Assembly (NCBI GenBank): GCA_002427745.1
Contig: DIYF01000124.1
Coordinates: forward strand, 4,151-68,150
Source of the DNA: Roseivirga sp. UBA6061
GTDB lineage: Bacteria > Bacteroidota > Bacteroidia > Cytophagales > Cyclobacteriaceae
Reading direction: 5' to 3'
DNA: 64,000 bases
Position numbers and translations under genes: made by a program. Position 1 is the first letter of the stretch. Each line of letters opens with the position of its first letter. Shown here one piece after another: positions 51,111 through 59,673 of this stretch. The notes beneath the pieces are model-generated. The model made no database searches. It saw nothing but the letters and a program-made list of their open reading frames with translations, and was not told where the DNA came from.

Positions 51111-52046
51111 ATGAAGTCTTATTTCCTTCTTTCTGTTTTTACACTCGCTATGCTCCAATTTGGCTGCAGGCACAGTCAGAACACTTATTTTGATCAACTC
51201 CCGCCTGCTCATATCCCACAACTCTTCGCCCCTGGTATTGTCAACACAGAGAGCATTGAGCTGAACGTGGTATTCAATAACTCGTTCACCGAGATGTTCT
51301 TTTCCCGGATTGTGGGTGGCAGCTTTCTCATACATCATTCAGAGTTGATTGATGGCCGGTGGACAACTGCGTCCCCTATCGATATGTACCCGGGCATAGA
51401 TAGAATGACCATAGCCTGTGACCCTACACTTACTGCTGATGGCCAGACCATGTATTTTCTGGGAGTAGACCCTGAAAGCTATGAGGCCGGGGTTTCACGG
51501 GATGTGCTTTATCGTATACCGCCAGATATCTACAAAAGCCAAAAAGTAAATGGCCGGTGGCAGGCCGCAACCAAAGTTGTACAACCGGTATCTACAGAAC
51601 ATTTTGAGTCATACCCCGTTGCGGTGCGTGACGGTAGTTTATACTTTCAGTCTGACCGTCCCGGAGGTGCTGGCGGCAGAGATACCTACAGGGCTCAATA
51701 TCTGGATGACGGAACTTTCGAAAGCCCGGTGGGCATCAGTCTCAATTCAGAAGCCAATGCCACAAGTAGCTATATAAGTCCGGATGAAGATTATCTTATA
51801 GCCAGCAGTCCGGAAGGTTTCCAGGTCTCTTTGAAGAAAAACGGTGTTTGGCAATCACCCGGAAGAATTGATTTGTCTTATGAAAAAGACTGGATCTACT
51901 TTTGTCCCTATATGTCTCCGGACGGTAAGTACTTCTTCTTTACCAGAAGATACAGCAGCACCGGAAAGCGTGGCTGGGCAGGAGTTACGCATGGAGAGGT
52001 GTACTGGGTGAGTGCTGAAGTAGTTTTTGGTTCATCTATGAACTAA
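51111..52046 (+). CDS. PD40/WD40-like lipoprotein (311 aa)
   Basis: A lipoprotein (signal to F-G-C with Cys19) followed by TolB-like beta-propeller repeats. The repeat core is seen in D-P-T-L-T-A-D-G-Q-T-M-Y-F-L, Y-I-S-P-D-E-D-Y-L-I-A-S-S, and M-S-P-D-G-K-Y-F-F-F-T-R. It is expected to be exported and act in binding, with no catalytic residues visible. It is single, followed by a gap of about 120 nt. Confidence 0.78.
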   Translation: MKSYFLLSVFTLAMLQFGCRHSQNTYFDQLPPAHIPQLFAPGIVNTESIELNVVFNNSFTEMFFSRIVGGSFLIHHSELIDGRWTTASPIDMYPGIDRMTIACDPTLTADGQTMYFLGVDPESYEAGVSRDVLYRIPPDIYKSQKVNGRWQAATKVVQPVSTEHFESYPVAVRDGSLYFQSDRPGGAGGRDTYRAQYLDDGTFESPVGISLNSEANATSSYISPDEDYLIASSPEGFQVSLKKNGVWQSPGRIDLSYEKDWIYFCPYMSPDGKYFFFTRRYSSTGKRGWAGVTHGEVYWVSAEVVFGSSMN

Positions 52047-52166
52047 AGTACTCCGCAACCAGAGGTTTCAACAATCCATACCTCCTTACAGGACCATTGC
52101 GATTCGCAATATCTGATAAATGATCTGACAGCTTACGGCTTATGTTTGGATAGATCAGATAAGCAC

Positions 52167-52595
52167 ATGAGAAAGACAATCATCACAATCGCACTCCTGG
52201 CCACCACTTCAGGCCTATTCGCACAACAGGGAAACGAAGAAGAAAAAATCAAGGCTACCATCCTGGCCTATATCGAAAACTTCTTTACCAACGACTATGA
52301 TAAAATGGAGAAGCACCTTCATGACCGACTGGCGAAGAGAGGAATTGACCAGGCCGGCAGACTGAGTGATGATTTCCCCAAAAGCGTTCTTAAAGAGCTC
52401 ATGAGTAATAAACAGCCTCTGCCACTGAGGCTTCAGGAGAACAAGGTGGACAGTATTTTTATAGATCAAAAGATGGCCTCAGCGGTACTGACCACAGGCT
52501 ACCCGAATGTAAAATGGAAGGAATACATCCACCTGGCCAAACTGCAGGGCAAATGGATCATCATGGACGTATTCTGGATATTCGATCAGAAATGA
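52167..52595 (+). CDS. Secreted NTF2/lumazine-binding-like protein (142 aa)
   Basis: A 142-aa protein with a Sec signal (M-R-K-T-I-I-T-I-A-L to F-A-Q), then a single alpha+beta domain resembling the NTF2-like or 'putative lumazine-binding' family: I-K-A-T-I-L-A-Y-I-E-N-F-F-T-N-D-Y-D-K-M at the start and W-I-I-M-D-V-F-W at the end. Function unknown. Its stop overlaps the start of the next serine hydrolase by 4 nt (ATGA), so the two are co-translated and probably work together. Confidence 0.7.
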   Translation: MRKTIITIALLATTSGLFAQQGNEEEKIKATILAYIENFFTNDYDKMEKHLHDRLAKRGIDQAGRLSDDFPKSVLKELMSNKQPLPLRLQENKVDSIFIDQKMASAVLTTGYPNVKWKEYIHLAKLQGKWIIMDVFWIFDQK

Positions 52596-53599
52596 GGCTG
52601 CCTTATATACTGAGTTTTGTACTGATAATTCTCCTGTCTGCCTGCTCACAGGAGTCGGTAACTGCACAAACAGAAATCGTTGAAAAGAGACTGAATGAGG
52701 CCTTTTCACAAGATTCCTTTATGGCGGGTGATATTCACAGTATCACCCTCTACCGGGACCATAAGGAACTGTATTCAGGATATTTTAACGGATATACTGC
52801 AGATAGCCTGAACAACGTTAAATCCATCACAAAGAGCATTATTGGCCTTTTAATCGGAATAGCACTGGACCAGGGCCACATCAAAAGTCTTCGGGAACCT
52901 GCACTCTCGTATTTTGACGAATGTGAGCTGACAAAAAAAGCACAGCAGGAGAAACAGGACATTACCATTGAGCATCTGCTTATGATGCAGTCGGGAATTG
53001 CCTGGAACAACAGGGCCCTCATTAAAGATGACTGGTGGTTTCATGATAGGCCTCATTGTTTTTTGCTCAATGAATTTCCTATGGACACCCTGCCGGGTAA
53101 AGAGTTTTCCTATAATTCTGCGGTAGCGCACCTGCTGTCAGGTATTCTCTCCAGAGCTACAGGAGAATCTACCCTGAGCTTTGCCCGAAAGCAGCTGTTT
53201 GGTCCACTGGGGATAGAAATCAACTCCTGGGCGCAGGATCACCCGGGAGAATATTACGGCAACTCAGAACTCTCTCTGAAACCGGTGGACCTTATCAAAA
53301 TCGGGCAAATGCTCCTCCATCATGGTCAATACCAGGGCCAGAGCATATTATCTCCAAAGTGGGTAGCCGCTCTTACTGAGAAAGCATATGATGCCACGCC
53401 CCTTATGGACTACGGCTACCTGTGGATGACTGCTAAAAATGATGCCCCCTTCTTCTATTTTGCAGGAGGAAGCGGAGGTCAACACCTGTTTGTTGTTCCT
53501 GACAAAGACCTCATTGTCGTTACTACTGCGCATTGGGACAACGCCAGGTCCACAGTAGAGATCATGAAACTGGCCGTCAGCCTGATCAAACAACTCTAA
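52592..53599 (+). CDS. Serine hydrolase lipoprotein (beta-lactamase-like)
   Basis: A 335-aa hydrolase. Signal ends L-S-A-C (lipidated Cys18). Nucleophile motif S78-I-T-K81, second motif Y-N-S in F-S-Y-N-S-A-V, and a third-region G-G-S-G-G-Q-H near residue 295. It is thus the third hydrolase of this fold in the window, but membrane-anchored. The upstream in-frame extension to 52514 was rejected because the overlap with the preceding stop (ATGA) fixes the start. The unusual tight coupling to an NTF2-like protein suggests an accessory or immunity partner. Confidence 0.85.
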   Translation: MRLPYILSFVLIILLSACSQESVTAQTEIVEKRLNEAFSQDSFMAGDIHSITLYRDHKELYSGYFNGYTADSLNNVKSITKSIIGLLIGIALDQGHIKSLREPALSYFDECELTKKAQQEKQDITIEHLLMMQSGIAWNNRALIKDDWWFHDRPHCFLLNEFPMDTLPGKEFSYNSAVAHLLSGILSRATGESTLSFARKQLFGPLGIEINSWAQDHPGEYYGNSELSLKPVDLIKIGQMLLHHGQYQGQSILSPKWVAALTEKAYDATPLMDYGYLWMTAKNDAPFFYFAGGSGGQHLFVVPDKDLIVVTTAHWDNARSTVEIMKLAVSLIKQL

Positions 53600-53941
53600 G
53601 GAAATAAGGAGTTGAAAGCCCGGGCCTGGTCCTACGACCTTAAACATGCTGATATCATCACTCTGTTTGATCGCCACCCGCCTTTTTGATTCTTCCTGAG
53701 TGAGTCCGAAATAGTCAGAACAAATCGACACTTTCAGGCTTAATCCATAGAAGTCAGAAGGAAAACTCCTATCGGATTTGCTGCAAAATATGCACATTTC
53801 ACTACGACAACTTTTTCACTTCGCTTAATTTCAAGTTGATTGTTTATTGGGTATTCATCATCTTCTTTCGTCAACCGGGATAAATGCCATTGTTGGTGTC
53901 TTCCCCTTTGACACTTTTTGAAACGCAAAACCTCTTCTGAC
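53600..53941. other. Non-coding gap before the EthD gene
   Basis: A 342-bp stretch without a convincing gene. An open minus-strand frame (53797 to 53348) runs through it into the antisense of the serine hydrolase, but its composition gives no reason to call it coding. Nothing else stands out. Confidence 0.5.
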
Positions 53942-54349
53942 ATGAAAACTAAAATCGCCTTTTCTCTGCTGGGAACCTTTATGCTCTTAGCAGGCTATTT
54001 CGCTACTGCTACTAAAAGCTCTGTTGACCAGGAAGGCATGGTCAAAGTGACCATTATGTATCCAAGTGGTGACGGAAATACCTTTGATATGGACTACTAT
54101 AAGGACAAACACATGCCCATGGTGGCCGACCTGCTGGGTAAAGCAATGAAGTCTTACGCTATAGACAAGGGCATTGCGGGCAGAACGCCTCAGGAGCCCG
54201 TTCCTTATATGGCCATTGGGTATCTCTACTTTGATAAGATTGAAGATTACCAGACTGCTTTCGGTCCGGTAGCTCAGAAGATACTGAGTGACATACCGAA
54301 CTACACGAATGTGCAGCCTGTATTACAGATCAGCGAGATCATAAAATAA
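53942..54349 (+). CDS. Exported EthD-domain protein
   Basis: A 135-aa protein with an N-terminal export signal (M-K-T-K-I-A-F-S-L-L-G) and an EthD domain: V-K-V-T-I-M-Y-P-S-G and F-D-M-D-Y-Y-K-D-K-H-M-P-M-V, where D-Y-Y-x-x-x-H-M-P is the family motif. EthD proteins are dimeric alpha/beta barrels, and some take part in ether degradation, but an exported one is unusual. It stands alone with a terminator after it. Confidence 0.85.
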   Translation: MKTKIAFSLLGTFMLLAGYFATATKSSVDQEGMVKVTIMYPSGDGNTFDMDYYKDKHMPMVADLLGKAMKSYAIDKGIAGRTPQEPVPYMAIGYLYFDKIEDYQTAFGPVAQKILSDIPNYTNVQPVLQISEIIK

Positions 54350-54370
54350 CCTACATACAATTCATTTGAT

Positions 54371-54417
54371 AATGTCCCTTTTCAGGAGTCCAAAAGATCC
54401 TGGTCAGGGACATTTTT
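54371..54417 (+). terminator. Terminator of the EthD gene
   Basis: AATGTCCCT (54371-54379) pairs with AGGGACATT (54406-54414), with an inner CAGGA/TCCTG stem and a T-run at the end. Confidence 0.8.
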
Positions 54418-54553
54418 CCTGATAGCCCTATCAAACATTTTGAATACAGGTTTACAACTGAACTGCTTAGGAACCCGCCAGCTTCCACAAGTAAAATGAG
54501 TTTCGTATCATTGAAAATCCATCAAGCTCTGTTTTTGGCTACTGCCCTCAAAA

Positions 54554-55999
54554 ATGCTCTTTAACTCCCTGGATTTTGCTTTTTTTCTGCCGATAGTATT
54601 GTTCGCCTATTGGTTTGTCACACATAAAAACCTCAGACTTCAGAATTTACTGATTGTGGTGGCCAGTTATGTGTTTTATGGCTGGTGGGACTGGCGATTT
54701 TTATCCCTCATATTATTCAGCACCTTAGTTGACTATTCAGTTGGTGTATTGCTCTCAAAGCAGGAAAGTAAAACCAGGAGAAAGCTATTACTCTGGACGA
54801 GCATTGCTGTTAACCTGGGTTTTCTGGGCTTTTTCAAGTATTACAACTTCTTTCTGGACAACTTTGTCTCAGCCTTTTCATTTTTCGGTGCGGAGATCAA
54901 TGCCAATTCGCTCAATATCATACTGCCGGTCGGTATCAGTTTCTACACTTTCCAGACGCTAAGCTATACCATCGATGTTTACAAAGGCAGGCTTGAACCC
55001 ACCAGAGACCTTATTGCCTTTTCAGCTTTTGTGAGCTTTTTCCCACAACTGGTGGCAGGTCCCATCGAAAGAGCCACGAACCTGCTTCCCCAGTTTTACA
55101 GCCAACGACATTTCAATAAGAACCATGCCTGGGATGGCTTAAGGCAGATACTCTGGGGGTTGTTCAAGAAAGTTGTGATTGCCGATAACTGCGCCCAATA
55201 CGCCAACGAGATATTCAACAACTCAGGAGAGCAGAATGGCAGTACACTGGCACTGGGAGCGGTACTCTTCGCTTTTCAAATTTATGGCGACTTCTCAGGG
55301 TATTCTGACATTGCCATAGGCACTGCCCGGCTTTTCGGATTCAACCTGAAGCAAAACTTTGCTTTCCCCTATTTTTCCAGAGACATTGCCGAGTTCTGGA
55401 GGAGGTGGCATATTTCTTTGTCCACCTGGTTCAGAGACTATGTTTACATTCCCCTGGGCGGCAGTCGTGGCAGTACCTGGATGAAAGTAAGAAATACGTT
55501 CATCATCTTCATTGTCAGCGGATTCTGGCATGGTGCTAACTGGACTTTTATTATCTGGGGGGCTCTGAATGCTGTCTATTTCCTGCCGGTGCTCCTCACC
55601 AATAATAACAGAAAGCATCTGGACAACATTGCCTCCGGAAAGTTTCTCCCCTCACTTAAAGAAGTAGTGTTCATGCTCATCACCTTTATCCTGACAGTGA
55701 TAGCCTGGATATTTTTCAGAGCTGAAAACATTCATCACGCCTGGGAGTATTTCACCACGATCTTCTCAGGCTCTCTCCTGTCACCCGTAGAGAACCCTCC
55801 TGGCGGCCTGCTTCTCATCCTGGCTTTCTTTGTATTTGTAGAGTGGTTTCATCGCGATAAGAAACATGGACTTCAAAAAAGTAACAGTGAGTTGTCTGTT
55901 TACAGGCTCATGGACAGAATTTTAGTTTTCATTACTTTCTGGATGATCGTAATCTGGCACTCGAGTAATGAAGTCGAATTTATTTACTTTCAATTCTGA
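54554..55999 (+). CDS. MBOAT-family membrane O-acyltransferase (DltB/AlgI type)
   Basis: A 481-aa integral membrane enzyme with about 11 helices. It carries the MBOAT active histidine in G-F-W-H-G-A-N-W (about residue 325) and the flanking conserved stretch W-H-I-S-L-S-T-W-F-R-D-Y-V-Y-I-P-L-G-G near residue 285. Such enzymes transfer acyl groups (for example acetyl to alginate or cellulose, D-Ala to teichoic acid) to extracytoplasmic acceptors. The next gene, 3 nt later, is an SGNH protein, the typical partner for transfer to the polymer. The acceptor polymer is unknown. Confidence 0.92.
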   Translation: MLFNSLDFAFFLPIVLFAYWFVTHKNLRLQNLLIVVASYVFYGWWDWRFLSLILFSTLVDYSVGVLLSKQESKTRRKLLLWTSIAVNLGFLGFFKYYNFFLDNFVSAFSFFGAEINANSLNIILPVGISFYTFQTLSYTIDVYKGRLEPTRDLIAFSAFVSFFPQLVAGPIERATNLLPQFYSQRHFNKNHAWDGLRQILWGLFKKVVIADNCAQYANEIFNNSGEQNGSTLALGAVLFAFQIYGDFSGYSDIAIGTARLFGFNLKQNFAFPYFSRDIAEFWRRWHISLSTWFRDYVYIPLGGSRGSTWMKVRNTFIIFIVSGFWHGANWTFIIWGALNAVYFLPVLLTNNNRKHLDNIASGKFLPSLKEVVFMLITFILTVIAWIFFRAENIHHAWEYFTTIFSGSLLSPVENPPGGLLLILAFFVFVEWFHRDKKHGLQKSNSELSVYRLMDRILVFITFWMIVIWHSSNEVEFIYFQF

Positions 56000-56002
56000 T
56001 CT

Positions 56003-56980
56003 ATGAAAGCCCTCAAATTCATACTGTATACCTGCCTGTTTTTCCTGATCGGTGAGCTACTCGTAAGGATAGATATCCGGTATGATTTGCTGAATAATGC
56101 TCCTGAAAAAATTGCGGTTGAGATCGAGGAATCTGATTTGCTGGAAAGTGTAAAAAGTGGACGTTTTGTAGCAGACTCCGGTCAGTTCAGAATTCTGGTG
56201 ATTGGTGATTCATATATTCATGGTGGTGGCATTAACCCTACAGATAAGTTCTCAAAAAAACTTGACGGCCTGTTGAACAATGACAGTCAGTCTGAACATG
56301 ATTATGTCATTCTGGATGTTTCTGTCCCACGGAATAATACACTTGATAACTATAACTCATTTCATTACTACTACGAACGCTTTCAACCTCATTTGGTCTT
56401 CTGGGCTTATACGTATAACGATATTCTTGGCAGGGTCAAACTCCCAGAACAGCATCAGGGTTCCAGCGAACCTATTAATGAGCCTCCAAAACAGGCATTA
56501 CGGGAAAGGAAAGGTCTGGACAAAATTGTCAAGCGGGTATATTCCAACTCTAAGCTGACCCTATACCTGTCGGAGAATATTCAGAAAGAATTGAAGACTA
56601 TGGGCATTGTTCCTCCCGTAGGAGATTTCTATAACCTGACACAGAAAGCTTACCTGGCTACCTCAAAAAACTGGCAGGAGAGCCAGAGAATTTTCTCCAG
56701 AGTATTAGCAACCTGTGAGGCCGGTCAGTCGCAACTCTTTATCTATCAGATGCCGGAATTCAACCTTCTACACAAACCAGAGCTATTCTCGGTAGCCGAT
56801 GAGGCGGTTTATCTCTATATGGAACGAGCGAATGGAATTCACTACGTAAAAGGCGATACTGAATTCAAAGGGCTCGATGGCAATGAATATAAAATCTCTA
56901 AATATGATGGCCACCCGAATGCAAAGGCTCATGCTTTAATTGCAGACAGAGTTGCCGATTATATCAAAAACAATCAGTGA
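56003..56980 (+). CDS. SGNH-fold acyltransferase partner of the MBOAT protein (AlgJ-like)
   Basis: A 325-aa protein with an N-terminal membrane anchor (about residues 4-22), then an SGNH domain: I-L-V-I-G-D-S-Y-I-H-G-G-G near residue 68 with the nucleophile Ser, and D-G-H-P-N-A-K-A-H near residue 302 with the catalytic Asp and His. Its overall plan matches AlgJ/AlgX and other partners that hand acyl groups from an MBOAT protein to a polysaccharide. It lies 3 nt downstream of the MBOAT gene. Polymer biosynthesis genes are not adjacent, so the target is unknown. Confidence 0.82.
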   Translation: MKALKFILYTCLFFLIGELLVRIDIRYDLLNNAPEKIAVEIEESDLLESVKSGRFVADSGQFRILVIGDSYIHGGGINPTDKFSKKLDGLLNNDSQSEHDYVILDVSVPRNNTLDNYNSFHYYYERFQPHLVFWAYTYNDILGRVKLPEQHQGSSEPINEPPKQALRERKGLDKIVKRVYSNSKLTLYLSENIQKELKTMGIVPPVGDFYNLTQKAYLATSKNWQESQRIFSRVLATCEAGQSQLFIYQMPEFNLLHKPELFSVADEAVYLYMERANGIHYVKGDTEFKGLDGNEYKISKYDGHPNAKAHALIADRVADYIKNNQ

Positions 56981-57136
56981 GACAGTATTAATCTCCGGAC
57001 ATGCTACATGATCACGCCCATCTCCGCGTGATAGCTGGTACCTGAAGATATTTTAGCTAAATTCAGTCAGCATGACTTCGGAACCCAAAGACCACTTTCC
57101 GGTCTTCCAGAGTTCCACAGCTAACCTTGTTCCTAA

Positions 57137-57799
57137 ATGAAAGTCACAATGGATGTAATGCTGAGCGAAAAGGCCAAAGCAATCTATGCGGATATAAGTG
57201 CTGAAGGCACCAAACTGGGTGATTTGAGAAAGATCGCCAAAGAAATAAAGAAGGACCATACACTGGCTATGGAGCTATGGGCAACAAGGAACTTTATGGC
57301 CAGGCAACTGGCTATTCTTATTATGGATAAGAAGCTCATAACACAGGAGGTGATCGACCAGCTTGATGAGGATATCCGGGGCCATGATTCTGAAGAGCGA
57401 AATCAATTGGCTGACTGGCTTATGGCCAATCAGCTTACAAAAGACAAAAAAACAATAGCCCTGCTGTTATCCTGGGAGCAGAGCCCCTCCCCCATACAGA
57501 GAAGGCTCTTCTGGTACTACCAGGCCAGGCTGCGCTGGATGGGGCAGACTCCACCCGACAATACTGAAGCACTGCTCGGAGCCATAGAAAACCGATTGGC
57601 TGATGAGAAACCTGAGGTGCAATGGGCTATGAACTTCACGGCCGGCTGGATAGGTGTATTTGATCAGCAATACCGTACCCGCTGCATTGATATTGGTAAG
57701 AACTCAGGACTCTACCGGGATGAAGTAGTTGCCAGAGGCTGTACCCCCAGCTATCTGCCTGAATTTATCAGCATAGAAGCAGATAAACGAAACCTCTGA
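57137..57799 (+). CDS. AlkD-like DNA alkylation repair family protein
   Basis: A 220-aa helical protein matching the DNA alkylation repair (AlkD/HEAT-like) family: I-A-K-E-I-K-K-D-H-T-L-A-M-E-L-W-A-T-R-N-F-M-A-R at residues about 30-56, and repeated two-helix units throughout, for example A-D-W-L-M-A-N-Q-L-T-K-D and V-Q-W-A-M-N-F-T-A-G-W-I-G. AlkD-type glycosylases excise N3- and N7-alkyl purines without base flipping. Whether this copy is active cannot be told from the sequence. It is followed 17 nt later by a small unknown gene. Confidence 0.75.
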   Translation: MKVTMDVMLSEKAKAIYADISAEGTKLGDLRKIAKEIKKDHTLAMELWATRNFMARQLAILIMDKKLITQEVIDQLDEDIRGHDSEERNQLADWLMANQLTKDKKTIALLLSWEQSPSPIQRRLFWYYQARLRWMGQTPPDNTEALLGAIENRLADEKPEVQWAMNFTAGWIGVFDQQYRTRCIDIGKNSGLYRDEVVARGCTPSYLPEFISIEADKRNL

Positions 57800-57816
57800 C
57801 GAGAACACAGGCACTC

Positions 57817-58104
57817 ATGACGCAAGGGCTATCAAAGACTGAGACTCAACTCCTTGAAAACCTGTTTGATTCACTCGACAGGCTGTTTGACAGGGAATGT
57901 CAGGTGATTGAGGTATACGCCATTGTATTTGCGACACAGCATGCCCTGAAACCTTGCAACACAGCTTTGAGCCTTGACGACTATGCAGAAGGCCTTCAGA
58001 AAATTGCGCGTAATAAGGAAGATTTCGAAAGTCAGCGTCAAAGAGCACTCGAGCTGACAGATGACCTGAGAATCATACTGGATGACCTGCTGTACCCTGA
58101 TTAA
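57817..58104 (+). CDS. Small helical protein of unknown function (95 aa)
   Basis: Not recognised. A 95-aa, all-helical, acidic protein (L-S-K-T-E-T-Q-L-L-E-N-L-F-D-S-L-D-R-L) with a single Cys-rich patch (A-L-K-P-C-N-T) and a charged C-terminal helix (A-L-E-L-T-D-D-L-R-I-I-L-D-D-L-L). Next to the AlkD-like gene by 17 nt on the same strand. No signal. Confidence 0.55.
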   Translation: MTQGLSKTETQLLENLFDSLDRLFDRECQVIEVYAIVFATQHALKPCNTALSLDDYAEGLQKIARNKEDFESQRQRALELTDDLRIILDDLLYPD

Positions 58105-58317
58105 TTCGAATCACCCCTCTTCTCCTTTTAACTTCCATTTTCAATAAGGAAAGCGCGAAGCTGAAACCTCTTGACACATGAGGTCAACGAAGAGACCTGC
58201 ACCGGTCAGGGCTCTCAAATTCCGTTTCACCAAAACCAGCTCTCTCCCACCTTCGGCCCGTTTACCTTTAAGTCAGACCTCGCAAAATCAGTACAGGGTC
58301 AATTTGATTGAAAAGGA

Positions 58318-58842
58318 ATGACACATCTCATTAAACGCGCAGCAGCCTATACCATCGACTGTTTGCTCTGCTATTCAGTGATCATGCTCATTGTACAATG
58401 GGCAATTCTCAGTAACATCAGAGAGTCTATCGGTATCACAGACGCCTGGTTTGAAGACAGCTGGCATGTACAACTGTATGTATTAACGACCATTTCATTA
58501 CCGGTCTGGTGGTACTTCACCTACTTCGACAGCCATAAAACCCGCGGAACATTTGGCAAGCGATTACTAAAACTGAACCTGGTCGATCAGAGCGGTGTGC
58601 GAATTCCCCAGGCTAAGTCACTGATGCGCACGTTCTTAAAACTTGGTCCCTGGGAAATTGCACATGTCGGGGTAATCTTTCCGGTTCCCTTGTATTTTAC
58701 TGATGAGCCTGAGATCAGACTCCTCACCCTACTGGGCATTTCCCTGTTCACCATATGGGTATTGAGCATCCTGGCCAATACTAAACAGCAATCGCTATAC
58801 GACAAGCTGCTGGGCACTCAGGTACTTGAACAAAGAGATTAA
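58318..58842 (+). CDS. RDD-family membrane protein
   Basis: A 174-aa membrane protein with three or four helices. The RDD hallmark is seen at its start (L-I-K-R-A-A-A-Y-T-I-D-C, with the conserved Arg and Asp) and F-D-S-H-K-T-R-G-T-F-G-K-R near residue 75. RDD proteins are poorly understood; some relatives transport sodium or act in membrane homeostasis. The gene appears single. The 213-bp gap before it has no other gene. Confidence 0.8.
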   Translation: MTHLIKRAAAYTIDCLLCYSVIMLIVQWAILSNIRESIGITDAWFEDSWHVQLYVLTTISLPVWWYFTYFDSHKTRGTFGKRLLKLNLVDQSGVRIPQAKSLMRTFLKLGPWEIAHVGVIFPVPLYFTDEPEIRLLTLLGISLFTIWVLSILANTKQQSLYDKLLGTQVLEQRD

Positions 58843-58947
58843 AAGCGCAGATCGTCCTGTCCTTCATATGACCCGGCTTTTCGCTACCGGATATCAGAAC
58901 AATGCGTAAATTAAGAGACTAACCCTATACAGAGAGCCTGCAAGGCC

Positions 58948-59619
58948 ATGCATATTCAGCCACACTCAGACAAGCTAAGGCGCTACATTGCTCCTGACAC
59001 CTATTTTTCGCTTACTGAAGAGCAAAGGAGGCGGTCATTTATAGGCATGAATCTGAGTTTTTCGAATGAAACTGTCATTCTGAACAGGATTAACCAACTC
59101 GAGCAATTGGAGGAAAAGGGCTTCGTATTTTTTGGTGAGAAAAACTGGCTCACATCCTTTCTCTCTTCTTCCCGACCCTCAGGCATGGGGGGTTATGATC
59201 AGTGGGTCACCAAAAACTTCAGAGAATACCTGAGGCTGCCATTTGAAATTTCTATAGAACATACAGAGCCGGATACTCCACTGTGGTTCGCTGAACTTAA
59301 TACAACCGACTTGCTGCTGGGTTATCCAGATTTGAAAAACCCGGGTTTTCTCGAAATAGCCGAAATGCAGATCATTGTAGCCGGGAACACAGAAAGTCCC
59401 CATCCCAGCCATCTGATAAAGGCTTTTGAGTTTTTGCATGACCTCGAATACGCGTTATCCACGGTCAGGTATCAATCAAAAGGCGGCCGGGAGATCAGTG
59501 TGACTGGTATTGAGATAACCAACCCCATCGACCCTTCAAGGTGGGAACTCAATGTCATTTCAGATTATGGGTCTGAGTGGGATTTCACCATTGTCAATGG
59601 GCGGGCCTGGAGGAGCTAG
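58948..59619 (+). CDS. Hypothetical soluble protein (223 aa)
   Basis: Not recognised. A 223-aa protein without signal or membrane segments. It starts M-H-I-Q-P-H-S-D-K-L-R-R-Y-I-A-P-D-T-Y-F-S-L-T-E-E and alternates helices and strands; H-P-S-H-L-I-K-A-F-E-F-L-H-D-L-E-Y-A-L-S near residue 155 is a clear amphipathic helix. The end W-D-F-T-I-V-N-G-R-A-W is aromatic-rich. It is followed 54 nt later by an AraC gene on the same strand. Confidence 0.6.
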   Translation: MHIQPHSDKLRRYIAPDTYFSLTEEQRRRSFIGMNLSFSNETVILNRINQLEQLEEKGFVFFGEKNWLTSFLSSSRPSGMGGYDQWVTKNFREYLRLPFEISIEHTEPDTPLWFAELNTTDLLLGYPDLKNPGFLEIAEMQIIVAGNTESPHPSHLIKAFEFLHDLEYALSTVRYQSKGGREISVTGIEITNPIDPSRWELNVISDYGSEWDFTIVNGRAWRS

Positions 59620-59673
59620 AAATTTGACCTTTTTGAGAAAGTCTTTCTGATCACTACTGGCTAGCTTACCGCA

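Noticed and set aside
53348..53797. Minus-strand open frame running from the intergenic gap into the serine hydrolase
   Set aside because: More than half of it is the antisense of the hydrolase, and the rest has no recognisable domain. It could hide a remnant but does not support a call.
57011..57032. Inverted repeat ATCACGC / GCGTGAT after the SGNH gene as a terminator
   Set aside because: There is no T-run on either strand, so a terminator role is not supported.
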